Below are positions 38,988 through 48,275 of a stretch of DNA of 64,000 nt, one piece after another. Where the stretch lies: the NCBI RefSeq assembly GCF_003363155.1, contig NZ_QRBE01000012.1, positions 1 to 64,000 on the forward strand. Direction: 5' to 3'. Position numbers and translations under genes: made by a program. Within the stretch, counting starts at the first letter, position 1. Each line of letters begins with the position of its first letter. Under the pieces are notes generated by a model. That model was not told the origin of the DNA. It ran no database searches and saw only the letters and a program-made list of their open reading frames with translations. The stretch comes from Dyella monticola. Its GTDB lineage: Bacteria; Pseudomonadota; Gammaproteobacteria; Xanthomonadales; Rhodanobacteraceae.

Positions 38988-39446
38988 TCAGCCATGCAGA
39001 CGGTGCAGCGAATGTTTGAGCTGACTCATCTCGTCATGGCCTGATCGCACGGATTCGTACGCTTGCTCGACCGCCGCCAGCGATGAGGCGGAAAGCTCAC
39101 CGCTGCGGATCGCATCGTCATACTTTGCTTTGATCCGATCCTCGCCCCGCTCCACTTCGTCGACCACCGACAAATCACCCGACTGCACGGTGGCGCGCAG
39201 ATTCACGAATGCACGATGCATGGACGCAAGCAAGGTACCTTCGTCCTCGGGTTGTCCGCCAAGCGCCGTAACCTGCGACTGCAGCGAATGGAACGCCGCC
39301 ATCCGTTCGTCTACCCGGCGTTGAAAAATCGCCTTGAGTTCGGGATTCCGCGCATCTTTGGCGGCCTCGCCATACCCTTCGGCGCTGTCGATGGTCACCT
39401 CGATAAGGCGATTGAGAATGGCGATGTCATCGTTATTGCTTGACAT
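38988..39446 (-). CDS. PA2169-family four-helix-bundle protein (DUF2383)
   Basis: 152 residues from the internal ATG at 39446. The sequence NRLIEVTIDSAEGYGEAAKDARNPELKAIFQRRVDER is the signature of the ferritin-like PA2169/DUF2383 family. It is mostly helical with no signal peptide. Metal-ligand residues of true ferritins are not clearly conserved. Function unknown; commonly stress-induced. Six extra codons upstream (MIPRSP) are possible but less family-like. Confidence 0.8.
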   Translation of the reverse strand: MSSNNDDIAILNRLIEVTIDSAEGYGEAAKDARNPELKAIFQRRVDERMAAFHSLQSQVTALGGQPEDEGTLLASMHRAFVNLRATVQSGDLSVVDEVERGEDRIKAKYDDAIRSGELSASSLAAVEQAYESVRSGHDEMSQLKHSLHRLHG

Positions 39447-39620
39447 AGGCGATCTCGGTATCACGTGCCCACGGCCATGCTGGCGTAGTCCGCCGCAACG
39501 ATCCGTGGCGAAGCGCTTTCTTGCAGTATTTGCGGATCGGTAATCTTGCCATCGGCCGTATTGAGCGGCAAAGGGGGGCGAGCTGAAGCAACGATGTCTT
39601 CATAGGCGCGGGCGCGTGGC

Positions 39621-39821
39621 TCAGCGAACCGGATGAAGCCTTGGCGGCATCGGGATGCGCGCCACGTTGCTCATGGGAAGCGTCACGCGACCTTCACGAT
39701 CCAACGCTTGTATCTCCAGCACCAATTTGGCGTTGCGTTCGATGAGCCGGTGATTCTGTGCCAGTAGCTGACCGCAAAGACGCTCCAGATGTTGCAGGCG
39801 TTGATCGGGTGAAGATGTCAT
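39621..39821 (-). CDS. Small coiled-coil protein, unknown
   Basis: 66 residues. A perfect GGAGG lies 7 nt before the ATG at 39821, which decides the start over the longer frame. Residues 6-42 (QRLQHLERLCGQLLAQNHRLIERNAKLVLEIQ) form a heptad-like coiled coil similar to short cell-division or phasin-like helices; the tail is basic and Pro-rich (RIPMPPRLHPVR). No known domain. The promoter probably lies in 39822-40177, shared with the divergent BON gene. Confidence 0.6.
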   Translation of the reverse strand: MTSSPDQRLQHLERLCGQLLAQNHRLIERNAKLVLEIQALDREGRVTLPMSNVARIPMPPRLHPVR

Positions 39822-40177
39822 GGCTTCGCCTCCATTGCAGATGAAAATGACTATCCACTTTTTCAGGTGAAGCAAGTGTCTGTAGTACGCCGACCGTGCG
39901 CGCAGCTTTTTTGTGCATTCGCATGACGGTGCCTTCGTGCCAGAGAAAGGCGCTTCACCCCATTAATTGCTTGCACATACCCGATGCGCATCAGGGCACT
40001 GGTACCCAATGGCAGGCTTATGCCATGCGCTACCTGAGAAAATTTTTCTGCACGTGGTTCGGTAAATATTTCCACCAAGCAACTCATTTCCGCCCATAAC
40101 GCGGGCGGACCAGTGGCACGGATGTTGCGAAACATCTGGAGGCGAAAGCGCCGCTGTTTTCTTTACAGGAGCACGTC
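39822..40177. other. Divergent promoter region
   Basis: About 355 bp between the minus-strand coiled-coil gene and the plus-strand BON gene. I see no gene with a ribosome binding site. The region just before the BON gene has GGCGAAAGCGCC and an AGGAG. No firm promoter call. Confidence 0.35.
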
Positions 40178-41056
40178 ATGAACCGAAATTATCCCCAGCA
40201 TCAACCCTTCCGCGATACCTCACGTTTCAGCGACCCGGACCGCTACGCGATGAACCGGCCCTCGCACTACGACGACCCATCACGCTACGACGATGCCTCC
40301 CAGTGGAACGACGCCCAGACCGCACGCTGGCTGTCTCATTACGGTGGCACCACACAGCGCGGCGAACAACGCGATTACGGTACGCGCGCAAACCAGGACC
40401 GTTCCGAATACGAACAGGCTTATGGCAATCGCCGGGAGCGGGAAATGCCCCGTTACGGGCAACGCGCCCAGGAAACCTGGGAAGGTTATGCGCCGGAAGA
40501 ACCATGGCGGCAGCACGGCGCCGAGCGCATCTGGCCGGCCCAACATGGCAGGTACGGTTGGCGCGGCGAAGACGACGATCAGGGCACGTTGAATTTTCAG
40601 CCGGGCGAACGGGGCTATGCGCCGACCTATGGATCCACCTATCGTCGCCCTGAAGAAGGCTATGAGAATTATCGCGGCGATTACGGCGGCCCATCACCAC
40701 GAAGCTGGGCCAGCGAAGGCGATGTGCTTTCCTCACGGCCACATGGCAGCTCCCATTTCGGCAAAGGCCCCAGCGGCTATACCCGCTCGGACGAGCGCAT
40801 TCGTGAAGACGTCTGCGATCGATTGACGGAGAACCCCTATGTGGACGCCAGCGCCATCCAGGTGACGGTGGAAAATGGCGTAGTCACGCTGCAAGGCCAG
40901 GTCGGCGAGCGCCAGATGAAGCACCGCGCCGAGGATTGCGCCGAACATATCAGCGGCGTCAAGGACGTCGAAAACCGACTACGTGTGAGCCGCGATGCCT
41001 GGAACGAAGATCAAGACCAAGACCAAGGCGGAAATTCGCCATTGCGCGATATCTGA
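40178..41056 (+). CDS. BON-domain protein with long Tyr/Arg/Gly-rich N-terminus
   Basis: 292 residues, AGGAG 7 nt before the ATG. The first 205 residues are low-complexity and rich in Tyr, Arg, Asp and Gly, with repeated DPSRYDD-type units. The C-terminal BON domain (about 207-273) reads ERIREDVCDRLTENPYVDASAIQVTVENGVVTLQGQV..RAEDCAEHISGVKDVENRL. BON domains bind membranes or lipids; OsmY is the best known case. No signal peptide is seen, so the location is uncertain. Likely an osmotic/general stress protein. Intrinsic terminator follows. Confidence 0.82.
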   Translation: MNRNYPQHQPFRDTSRFSDPDRYAMNRPSHYDDPSRYDDASQWNDAQTARWLSHYGGTTQRGEQRDYGTRANQDRSEYEQAYGNRREREMPRYGQRAQETWEGYAPEEPWRQHGAERIWPAQHGRYGWRGEDDDQGTLNFQPGERGYAPTYGSTYRRPEEGYENYRGDYGGPSPRSWASEGDVLSSRPHGSSHFGKGPSGYTRSDERIREDVCDRLTENPYVDASAIQVTVENGVVTLQGQVGERQMKHRAEDCAEHISGVKDVENRLRVSRDAWNEDQDQDQGGNSPLRDI

Positions 41057-41068
41057 GCGCATATAGAG

Positions 41069-41098
41069 AACCCGGCACTTTCCATGTGCCGGGTTTTT
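41069..41098 (+). terminator. Intrinsic terminator of the BON gene
   Basis: CCCGGCAC (41071-41078) and GTGCCGGG (41086-41093) form an 8-bp GC stem with a 7-nt loop, extended by AA/TT pairs, then TTTTTCTT. It lies 12 bp after the BON-gene stop. Confidence 0.9.
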
Positions 41099-41148
41099 CT
41101 TGTTGCAACATCTCCTTCGTAAAAGCAGGCATTCCTTCTCCTGCTGCA

Positions 41149-41346
41149 TCATGTGTTTTTATGGCTCTGCTGGCCGGCTTTCACGTGTTGCTCGTGGGTT
41201 CCCCCACTGCTTTGCCTTCCTGCGGCCACATGCTGCTCGTGGGAGGCATGATCACCGCCGCCAGCTTTGCCACCTTTGCTGGCGATCTTGCGCTGCTTGG
41301 ATTCGTCCATCGATGCGAATCCGCGGTTGCTTTTCTCGTTAGTCAT
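41149..41346 (-). CDS. KGG-repeat stress-induced protein
   Basis: 65 residues from the ATG at 41346, with GGAG 8 nt upstream. It contains RGFASMDESKQRKIASKGGKAGG, the stress-induced KGG motif also found in GsiB and con-10, then an imperfect repeat (HEQHVAAGRQSSGG / HEQHVKAGQQSHKN). Hydrophilic and probably disordered, like desiccation-tolerance proteins. It converges on the BON gene. Confidence 0.82.
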   Translation of the reverse strand: MTNEKSNRGFASMDESKQRKIASKGGKAGGGDHASHEQHVAAGRQSSGGTHEQHVKAGQQSHKNT

Positions 41347-41677
41347 GGAACTACTCCAGTGAAGAACAAAAATGTCCGCCGTTGGGCGAACGGTTCGCAC
41401 TCTATAAGCCCTGAAGTCAAAGCGATTTGAGACCGTCGTGAAAGGCCTTTCGCGTCGGTGATAGGCATGTCGCACATAGAGAAAAATTGCCGTGCATAAC
41501 AGCACGTGCATACGCCTGCCTGGTTGCAATTCGACGCTCCCGGGCGTCTTTACAGCTTATTTTAAGATGGAATGAACGGATGCGAGGCGTATGTTCAAGT
41601 ACGCTTGCCAAGCCATATGACAACCTATGTTGTTCAAGCGAACCACATTTGATTTTCTTCCCACCAGGTCTATCAAC
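41347..41677. other. Intergenic region between the first KGG gene and the four-helix protein
   Basis: About 330 bp between divergent starts. It should hold two promoters. AT-rich patches occur around 41560-41575 (TACAGCTTATTTTAAGAT). No gene or hairpin is supported. Confidence 0.35.
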
Positions 41678-42310
41678 ATGTTCGAAGAACACGCCCCCGC
41701 CTCGTCGAACAAGCCCGATCAGGAACGACTCACGCTCACAGACATGCTTGCCATACGCCTTTCCTATGAGCGCATCACTCTGGAGATGCACGAGTGCCTT
41801 GTCGACAAATGCCGCCAGAGCAAAGACCCCGTCATCCGCGCCATGGACCTCTCCGGCCTGGAGCTATTCCTTGGCATACTCATCGAACACACTCACCTTC
41901 TTACTCAGGCGCTGGACGTGCTCGGCGACAGCACCACCACCAACCGGCTGGAAGAGGAGCATGAACATTTCCTGCTTATCGCCAAAGCGGCCCGGGCACA
42001 GGCGTGCGATCCACAGGTGAAAGTGTTGCCCTCGCTACAGGCGCTACTTTGCGTTGAGCAAATCAACGAAGTGGCTTGGGGATTGTTGCTGGCACTGATG
42101 AAAGATGCGGAGCTCCAGCGCTTCGTCACGCCTTTCCAACGCGCATGCGCCCGTCACCACGAGCATCACGTGGCTGTTCAGCAATCGTATGAAGTTGCCG
42201 CCCTTGGCTTGGTGCGGCGCAATCATTTGACGATGAAGTTCAAGCGCCCGCTGCAAAGCACGATAGTAGGTCGTGCGGGTGTGTTTTCTGTCGATGCTCG
42301 CCATTCGTAG
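41678..42310 (+). CDS. Four-helix (ferritin-like) hypothetical protein
   Basis: 210 residues from the ATG at 41678; an upstream ATG at 41627 is possible. Predicted all-helical with repeated acidic/His pairs at suitable spacing: ERITLEMHECLVDKC, LGILIEHTHLLTQAL, EEEHEHFLLIAKA and CARHHEHHVAVQQSYE. The pattern suggests a metal-binding or haemerythrin/ferritin-like bundle, but I do not recognise a named family. The Lys/Arg-rich C-terminus is probably disordered. Its setting is the stress island. Confidence 0.6.
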   Translation: MFEEHAPASSNKPDQERLTLTDMLAIRLSYERITLEMHECLVDKCRQSKDPVIRAMDLSGLELFLGILIEHTHLLTQALDVLGDSTTTNRLEEEHEHFLLIAKAARAQACDPQVKVLPSLQALLCVEQINEVAWGLLLALMKDAELQRFVTPFQRACARHHEHHVAVQQSYEVAALGLVRRNHLTMKFKRPLQSTIVGRAGVFSVDARHS

Positions 42311-42465
42311 CGCCCTCGCGTGTTCATGCGAAACCGCAGGCGGCAAGAATAATGGCGAGCGAACAGGCAGAAGCGTTCACTTCCTCTTTGCCATACATTC
42401 ACGCCCTTCGCAGGCGGCAGGTTCAACACTGATTACTCCCTGAGATACGCGTAGCGAGTGCCTCT

Positions 42466-42726
42466 ATGTCCGATCACGACGAAGCCAACGTTTCTCTCCG
42501 GGGTTTTGCGGCCATGGATGAGCGCAGACGCCGTGAAGTAGCCAGCCTTGGCGGCCGTACCGCTCACGCAAGAGGGCGTGCGCACCGCTTTACCCCCGAG
42601 GAGGCACGCAAGGCCGGCCAGAAAGGCGGCAGCCAGATCAGCCGCAACCGCAAGCATATGGCTGAGCTTGGCCGGCACAGCCCGCGCGAAGAGGTCGTCG
42701 AAACTGTCGAAGAAGCATGGACCTGA
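42466..42726 (+). CDS. KGG-repeat stress-induced protein (second copy type)
   Basis: 86 residues. SLRGFAAMDERRRREVASLGGRTAHARGRAHRFTPEEARKAGQKGGSQ carries a degenerate first motif (SLGG for SKGG) and a canonical KAGQKGG. Hydrophilic, probably disordered. Shares the RGFA-MDE N-terminal block with the 41149-41346 protein, so the two are paralogues. It overlaps the DUF4142 gene by 10 bp. Confidence 0.8.
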   Translation: MSDHDEANVSLRGFAAMDERRRREVASLGGRTAHARGRAHRFTPEEARKAGQKGGSQISRNRKHMAELGRHSPREEVVETVEEAWT

Positions 42727-43280
42727 CGCAAACTACGTTACTGATCAGCATCCTTGCTCTTGCGGTGTTGGTGATTCTTTATCAACTGAAAGCCAACGCC
42801 AGTCACCCCTCACGCATTCACGGCGATATCAGTAAGGAAGACCGGCGCTTCTTGCGCCAGGCCGTGAGCGTGTCCGCCACGGAGGTAACACTGAGCCAGG
42901 TTGCGCTTAAGACCTCCAGCGCCGCGCCCGTGCAATACATGGCCAAGCGCATTGTCGATGATCAGACGCGAGTCAACCGCAAACTGGCAAACCTGGCGTG
43001 GCGCTACAACGTGCATGTTTCGGCGGAGCCCGGGCCGGACGTACGTCAGCAAGCCAAACAGTTGCGCGCGCTGCGCGGCAGCGCGTTCGACCAGGCCTAT
43101 GATGAGGCGATCGTGGAAGATCATCGCAAAGCCATTCATTTGTTTACGGCGGCCATCGCCAGCAGCAATGCGGACATTCGCCACCTTGCCGAAACGACAC
43201 TGCCCACACTCGATCTGCATCTGAAATTAGCGGAGGAGCTCGATCCCCATCCGGCAGCGACGCCACTTCCGCCGATGTAA
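42717..43280 (+). CDS. DUF4142 membrane-anchored protein
   Basis: 187 residues. One N-terminal membrane segment (residues 7-22, LLISILALAVLVILYQ) then a DUF4142 four-helix domain: DRRFLRQAVSVSATEVTLSQVALKTSSAAPVQYMAKRIVDDQTRVNRKL and YDEAIVEDHRKAIHLF. The ferritin-like domain probably lies in the periplasm. Family function is unknown, often linked to stress or outer-membrane stability. Overlap with the KGG gene implies co-expression. Confidence 0.85.
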   Translation: MDLTQTTLLISILALAVLVILYQLKANASHPSRIHGDISKEDRRFLRQAVSVSATEVTLSQVALKTSSAAPVQYMAKRIVDDQTRVNRKLANLAWRYNVHVSAEPGPDVRQQAKQLRALRGSAFDQAYDEAIVEDHRKAIHLFTAAIASSNADIRHLAETTLPTLDLHLKLAEELDPHPAATPLPPM

Positions 43281-43363
43281 TTGAGCGTGGTCATCCACGA
43301 CCCGTCCACTTCGAAACGGGCATGCTGAATCGCCTCTGCGCATCGGCATGATCGGAGGTATTT

Positions 43364-44716
43364 ATGCGCGAACCTGCACCGTCCGTGCTGCTTGTCGACG
43401 ACGATCGTGCATTCCTGCATGCCGCGGGCGCGCATGCCCAATCGCGCGGCTTCGATGTCATGACCGCCTCCACCGTGAGGGATGCCTCCTCAGTGATCGC
43501 ACAAGGTCATTCTCCGGATCTGATGCTGATCGAACTGACCCTGCCCGACGGCAACGGGCTGGAGGTCATTGCGCATCTCGATCCGTATCGCAGCGCCGAT
43601 GTAGTGGTGGTGACCGGCTGTCCCGACGTGAACACTGCCATGCAGGCCATTCGATTGCATGTCGACGATTACATCGTCAAACCGGTCGATGGTGGCCGTC
43701 TGGACGCCTGGTTCGATCATGCATCGCTGCGCGCAGGCCTGCGCAACGGCCACGATCGCGAGTTGGATCAATGCGGTGAAATGATCGGCGCGTCATGCAG
43801 CATGCATCGGCTATTCAAGGCGATCCACCGCATCGCGCCGCTGGATAACACCGTGCTGCTGCACGGCGAAAGCGGTACGGGCAAGGAACTTGCGGCACAA
43901 GCGCTGCATACGCTGAGCGGACGACGCGGCCATTTTGTCGCGGTCAATTGCGGCGCCATCCCGCCGGATTTGCTCGGCAGCCTGTTGTTCGGCCACGAGC
44001 GTGGCAGCTTTACCGGCGCATCCCACGACCACGCGGGTTTTTTCGAGCAAGCCCAGCGTGGCACCTTATTTCTGGATGAATTCATCGAGATGCCGCCACC
44101 GTTGCAAACCTATCTGCTTCGCGTGCTCGAAACACGCATGGTGACGCGCCTGGGTGCGCAGAGCCAGCACGAACTCGATGTGCGCGTGATCGCCGCATGC
44201 AATCGCGACCCGTGGCTCGCCGTTCGCAATGGCCAGCTTCGTCACGACGTGTATTACCGCTTGTGCGACTTCCCCATCGCCATGCCACCGCTGCGCGAAC
44301 GCGATAACGATGCGGTACTGCTGGCCATGCGCTTTCTTGACCGGCTCAACGCCAAATACGATACGCAATGCGTGTTGACCGATGCGTCGCTCGACTGCAT
44401 ACAAGCTTACCCGTGGCCTGGCAACGTGCGCGAACTCCAACATGTGGTGCAGCGCGCGTACCTGACAGCAGAGAATGACCACGTGGACGTCACATCGGAA
44501 ATCCGCGCGCGCCTGGCCTCGCAAGAGGAACGCGCGATCGGCCTTTGGGATGGGCAAACGCTGGATGAAATCGAACGCAAGGCCATCGAACAGGCCTTGC
44601 GTCACTGTGGAAACGACAAGACGCGCGCCGCCAGAGTGCTGGGTGTCAGCGTCAAGACTATCTATAACAAGCTGCTGCGTTATCGCAAAGCCGAGCAGAC
44701 ACTACGAAGCCACTGA
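43364..44716 (+). CDS. Sigma-54-dependent response regulator with Glu at the phosphoacceptor site
   Basis: 450 residues. Receiver (8-120) has the acidic pocket VDDD (11-14), T84 and K106, but the expected Asp is E57 (LMLIELTLPDG). The AAA+ domain follows: Walker A GESGTGKE (168-175), GSFTGA (214-219, variant of GAFTGA), Walker B TLFLDEF (234-240) and WPGNVRELQH (351-360). A Fis-type HTH is at about 405-442 (TRAARVLGVSVKTIYNKLLRY). It should activate sigma-54 promoters. Glu at the phosphosite may mimic phosphorylation. The hybrid kinase at 45487 is near but not adjacent. Confidence 0.92.
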   Translation: MREPAPSVLLVDDDRAFLHAAGAHAQSRGFDVMTASTVRDASSVIAQGHSPDLMLIELTLPDGNGLEVIAHLDPYRSADVVVVTGCPDVNTAMQAIRLHVDDYIVKPVDGGRLDAWFDHASLRAGLRNGHDRELDQCGEMIGASCSMHRLFKAIHRIAPLDNTVLLHGESGTGKELAAQALHTLSGRRGHFVAVNCGAIPPDLLGSLLFGHERGSFTGASHDHAGFFEQAQRGTLFLDEFIEMPPPLQTYLLRVLETRMVTRLGAQSQHELDVRVIAACNRDPWLAVRNGQLRHDVYYRLCDFPIAMPPLRERDNDAVLLAMRFLDRLNAKYDTQCVLTDASLDCIQAYPWPGNVRELQHVVQRAYLTAENDHVDVTSEIRARLASQEERAIGLWDGQTLDEIERKAIEQALRHCGNDKTRAARVLGVSVKTIYNKLLRYRKAEQTLRSH

Positions 44717-44981
44717 TCAGGTGACATGCAAGGACACCCTCTTCTGTCGCGGGCATGCACCAGGCAACCGGGCGCCAACTTGGCGGTGGGGCCGGATCGT
44801 CAATGGGTGCCGGCTCTGGCGTTGGATCGACACAAGGCGGACGGCCAGGCTGCGGAATGGGCGCGCCCGTATCCGGCAGCGGCGGTGCCGGGCTCGGTGG
44901 CTTCACTGGATCCGGCGGAGGCGCCGGCTGCGGTTGGACGAAAATCGGAAAAACAGGCAACGTTTCGATCATTGCATTCAT
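44658..44981 (-). CDS. Possible small proline-rich protein
   Basis: 107 residues from the ATG at 44981. The first 65 residues are a Pro/Asp-rich run (VQPQPAPPPDPVKPPSPAPP, then further PxP repeats). The tail overlaps the end of the sigma-54 regulator by 59 bp on the opposite strand. Short Pro-rich proteins of this look occur beside stress genes in related bacteria. No good ribosome binding site; the antisense Gly-rich frame is the alternative. Support is weak. Confidence 0.35.
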   Translation of the reverse strand: MNAMIETLPVFPIFVQPQPAPPPDPVKPPSPAPPLPDTGAPIPQPGRPPCVDPTPEPAPIDDPAPPPSWRPVAWCMPATEEGVLACHLISGFVVSARLCDNAAACYR

Positions 44982-45486
44982 ACGCGGGAACATGCCCTTT
45001 TTGTAAGGCGTGGATGCGCAAGCACTTGCCCGGGAAAGCAGGCATTTAAGCGTCGGGGATGCGCCAGCATGCGTGACAGTGGGAAAAAAACTTGCGCAGG
45101 AAACATCAACGGACTCATCCACAATTGGCCTCAGGCCGGGGTTTCCAGCCCACATGTGAAGAAGCCTCTCCGCTTTGGCCGGCAGCGGCCTGAATCATCA
45201 CAATTTTCACGCTGCCATTACGCGTTCGCCATCATCTTGAACCGTCGGCATCAAAGAAAACGGGGCGCCGGAGGAAACGGCCAGCGATCTGACAGATCGT
45301 TCAGGGAAACGTAAAGGCGATATTGCTCGGCCCGATCTTGAAACCGCATGCGGTTCTGACTTAAAACGATTTTTGCAGGATTTGTTTGCTTACCCGTGCA
45401 TGCATAAAAGGCGCAGTGCTGTGCTCGACTGAACCGAGATCAGACGCTGCATTGACCGCCCGGCTTTACATGCTTCGAGTCACGCC
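44982..45486. other. Intergenic region upstream of the hybrid kinase
   Basis: About 500 bp without a supportable gene. It must hold the promoter of the hybrid kinase. AT-rich TTTTTGCAGGATTTGTTTGC is at 45370-45389. No hairpin with a T tract seen. Confidence 0.35.
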
Positions 45487-47418
45487 ATGCCGCCTGCTTC
45501 GCTTCACAACAGTCGATTTCATTCGTCGTCCTCTGATTGCGCCATTTTTGTCTTGGATCACCGCGGTCACATCACCGCCTGCCATGAAGGCGGCGCACTG
45601 TTCAGTACGTTCGAACCACGCGAGCTACTGGGCAGGCACTACGCCAGTTTGTATGCCGGTGATCACATCGAAGCGTTGCTGGATGCCGCCCTTCACGCAC
45701 ACAGCACGGGACGCCCGGCACGCACCGAAGCATGGCTGGCACGAAAGAAAGGTCGACGCGCCCGTGTGGAAGTGGCCATCCATGTGATGAAAGGCTCAGG
45801 TGAAGGCCCGCGCAGCTTCGCCATGATCGTGCGCGACCTGCAACCGGACCGAAAAGTGCACGATCATCTGCGCGAATGCGAACGACGCTTTCGCCTGTTC
45901 GCGCGTAACGTTGCCGATTACGCCATCTGCATGCTCGACCCGCAGGGAATCGTGCTGGACTGGAATTTCGGTGCGCAGAGCATGGCCGGTTACTCGGCCA
46001 GCGATATTATCGGTCAGCCGTTTTCCATGCTGTTCGAGGAGCATCGGCGCGTCGGCGGCCTTCCCTCGCAGCTTCTACGCACGGCCATGCAGAACGGTCG
46101 CGCGAATACCGAATGCGAGTTGCTGCGCGCCAATGGCGAACGCTTTCCGGCCGAAGTCATCATCGAGGCCATTCACGAAAGCGATGGTTCATTGCTCGGC
46201 TTTGCACAGATCACGCGCGACTGCACGCATAAGCAGGTGACCGAACGGCGCCTGCATGAGGCGCGCGAGCAAATCGTCCATGCCCAGAAGATCGAGGCCA
46301 TCGGTCATCTCACCGGCGGCATCGCCCATGACTTCAACAACGCGTTGCAGGGCATCATCAGCTCGCTGGAGCTTGCTTCGCTATGCCTTGATCACCGCCA
46401 CACCACACAAGCCAAGCGACACGTGATGGTTTCGCTCGATGCCGCCCTGCGCGCCGGCCGGCTGACGCAGCGGCTGCTTTCGCTGGCACGTCGGCAGACC
46501 ACATCCACGCATCGTACGAATGTCGCCAAGGTACTGCTCTCCATGCGTGAACTCCTGGAACGCACGCTGGGTGATGACATCACATTGGATGTCACTCATC
46601 CTGACGAGCTTCCCTGGGTTGCGTGCGACAGCGGCCAATTGGAAAGCGCGCTGGTCAATCTGGCGGTGAACGCGCGCGATGCAATGACTGGCCACGGGCA
46701 CCTGAGCATGACGTGCCGTTTGTGCAGCGCCGACGATAACAGCGTGCAGGTTCAGTTGGATCGCTCTCACGAGACATATATCGAGATCAGCGTCGCCGAC
46801 GACGGCCCGGGCATGTGCGAGGAAACACGGCGTCGCGCCTTCGAGCCGTTTTTCACCACCAAACCCGAAGGACGCGGCACGGGTCTGGGCTTGTCGATGG
46901 TCTATGGGTTCGTTACGCAGCACGGCGGCGCCGTGGACATTCACAGCATGCCCGGTGCCGGCACGTCTGTGCTGCTTTATCTGCCATGCGATCAGGCCAA
47001 GCTGGAAAACCCCACGCCGAAAGGTCAACCGACAGCGCCGGATCTGCGCGGCTGCCACATCCTGGTGGTGGAAGACAACGAAACCATTCGCCATTCCGTG
47101 GCCGCGCGGTTGCGACAACTTGGCTGCCACGTTTCCGAGGCCGCTTCCGGCGATGAAGCGCTCGCTGTACTCGCCGCGCGCCCGTCATGGGATTTGCTGT
47201 TGTCGGACATCGACCTACCTACGATGGATGGCTACGATCTGTGCTGTCAGGCACGCAAGCAATTCCCTGAACTGCGTGTCATCTTGATGACCGGCTACGC
47301 CGACTCCGAACGGTTGGACGTCAGCGAACTGGATGGCCCCACCGAAGCGCTGATCAAGCCGTTCGATATGGGCGACCTCCTGGCCAAAGCGCAATTGCTG
47401 CTGCAGGCCGCCCATTGA
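45487..47418 (+). CDS. Hybrid histidine kinase (PAS-PAS-HisKA-HATPase-REC)
   Basis: 643 residues, no membrane segment. Two PAS domains (about 18-120 and 135-248; [33 protein letters not shown]), HisKA with H281 in [16 protein letters not shown], HATPase with [10 protein letters not shown] (N-box), [27 protein letters not shown], and a C-terminal receiver with D574 ([10 protein letters not shown]) and K624. The cytosolic PAS sensors imply a redox or small-ligand signal. The embedded receiver may feed back on the kinase. It may cooperate with the neighbouring sigma-54 regulator, but that regulator has Glu at its phosphosite. Confidence 0.92.
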   Translation: MPPASLHNSRFHSSSSDCAIFVLDHRGHITACHEGGALFSTFEPRELLGRHYASLYAGDHIEALLDAALHAHSTGRPARTEAWLARKKGRRARVEVAIHVMKGSGEGPRSFAMIVRDLQPDRKVHDHLRECERRFRLFARNVADYAICMLDPQGIVLDWNFGAQSMAGYSASDIIGQPFSMLFEEHRRVGGLPSQLLRTAMQNGRANTECELLRANGERFPAEVIIEAIHESDGSLLGFAQITRDCTHKQVTERRLHEAREQIVHAQKIEAIGHLTGGIAHDFNNALQGIISSLELASLCLDHRHTTQAKRHVMVSLDAALRAGRLTQRLLSLARRQTTSTHRTNVAKVLLSMRELLERTLGDDITLDVTHPDELPWVACDSGQLESALVNLAVNARDAMTGHGHLSMTCRLCSADDNSVQVQLDRSHETYIEISVADDGPGMCEETRRRAFEPFFTTKPEGRGTGLGLSMVYGFVTQHGGAVDIHSMPGAGTSVLLYLPCDQAKLENPTPKGQPTAPDLRGCHILVVEDNETIRHSVAARLRQLGCHVSEAASGDEALAVLAARPSWDLLLSDIDLPTMDGYDLCCQARKQFPELRVILMTGYADSERLDVSELDGPTEALIKPFDMGDLLAKAQLLLQAAH

Positions 47419-47488
47419 CCCTGCATGTGGCAGGTTGCGTGCCCCCTGCCCTGGCAAGCAAACCACACGGCGAAATCAACAGGGCGTC

Positions 47489-48154
47489 TCAGTAGGTCGG
47501 CGGCCCTGCCGCGAATGCACGCAGATCGTCCACCAGTTGCTGATAGCGGTGATCGTGCGTATCGCGGTTGATCGAGCGCAGCACGGACGATGGGTGCCAG
47601 GTGGCCATCGCATCGATCCCGCCCGCTAGCTTGAACCAGCGCCCGTGACTCTTGGTGAGCTGAAAAGTCGTGCCAAGAAAGGCCTGTGCCGCCATCGCTC
47701 CCAGAGCCAGGATGCGCTGCGGATGCACTTCGCGAAGTTCTGCCGCCAGCCATTCACGGCAGATCGCCTGCTCCGCGGCGTTGGCACGCTTATGCAGGCG
47801 CCGCTTGCCGCGCAACTCATATTTGAAATGCTTGACCGCATTGGTGAGATACATCTCGCGACGCTGCAGGCCGCTTTCGTCCAGCGCGCGGTCCAGCAGT
47901 GCGCCGGCAGGCCCCACGAACGGTTCGCCTATCGCATCCTCCTGCAAACCCGGCTGCTCACCGATCAGCATCATGCTGGCGTGCACCGGCCCCTTGCCGA
48001 ATACGGTCTGCGTGGCGTGTTTCCAGAGCGGGCAGTCGTGACAGCGACCGGCCAGATCGCGCAGCTCTCCCAACGACCCTGACGGCGGTGGCAAGGTCGA
48101 GGGCCGTGCCAGCGGGGACTCCCACGCCGATCGTGTGTGAAGCATCTGGTTCAT
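47489..48154 (-). CDS. UdgX-type uracil-DNA glycosylase
   Basis: 221 residues from the ATG at 48154; a TTG at 48217 is a longer option. The family-4-like fold has C38-x2-C41 and C132 for the iron-sulphur cluster, GEQPG (65-69) with QEDAIGEPFVGPAG, and WHPSSVLR (186-193). The distinguishing UdgX feature is the inserted loop GKRRLHKRAN (116-125) with H121, which in UdgX binds the freed uracil site covalently. The VKHFK segment has His where family 4 has Cys, also as in UdgX. It should remove uracil from DNA and stay cross-linked. Confidence 0.88.
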   Translation of the reverse strand: MNQMLHTRSAWESPLARPSTLPPPSGSLGELRDLAGRCHDCPLWKHATQTVFGKGPVHASMMLIGEQPGLQEDAIGEPFVGPAGALLDRALDESGLQRREMYLTNAVKHFKYELRGKRRLHKRANAAEQAICREWLAAELREVHPQRILALGAMAAQAFLGTTFQLTKSHGRWFKLAGGIDAMATWHPSSVLRSINRDTHDHRYQQLVDDLRAFAAGPPTY

Positions 48155-48275
48155 CTTCACATCGCCAGGGCGAAGCTTCCGATGCGGCTTATCGAAATGG
48201 TGTGCAGATTCAGTCAAGAATCACGTCCATAAGCGGTTCAAGGTACGCCGCGCGAGCGAGGGCGGTGAAGCGCAG

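Noticed and set aside
44755-45006. Gly-rich 83-residue plus-strand frame
   Set aside because: It is the antisense of the Pro-rich frame; Gly-rich runs arise automatically opposite Pro codons. No ribosome binding site. The Pro-rich strand is kept only at low confidence.
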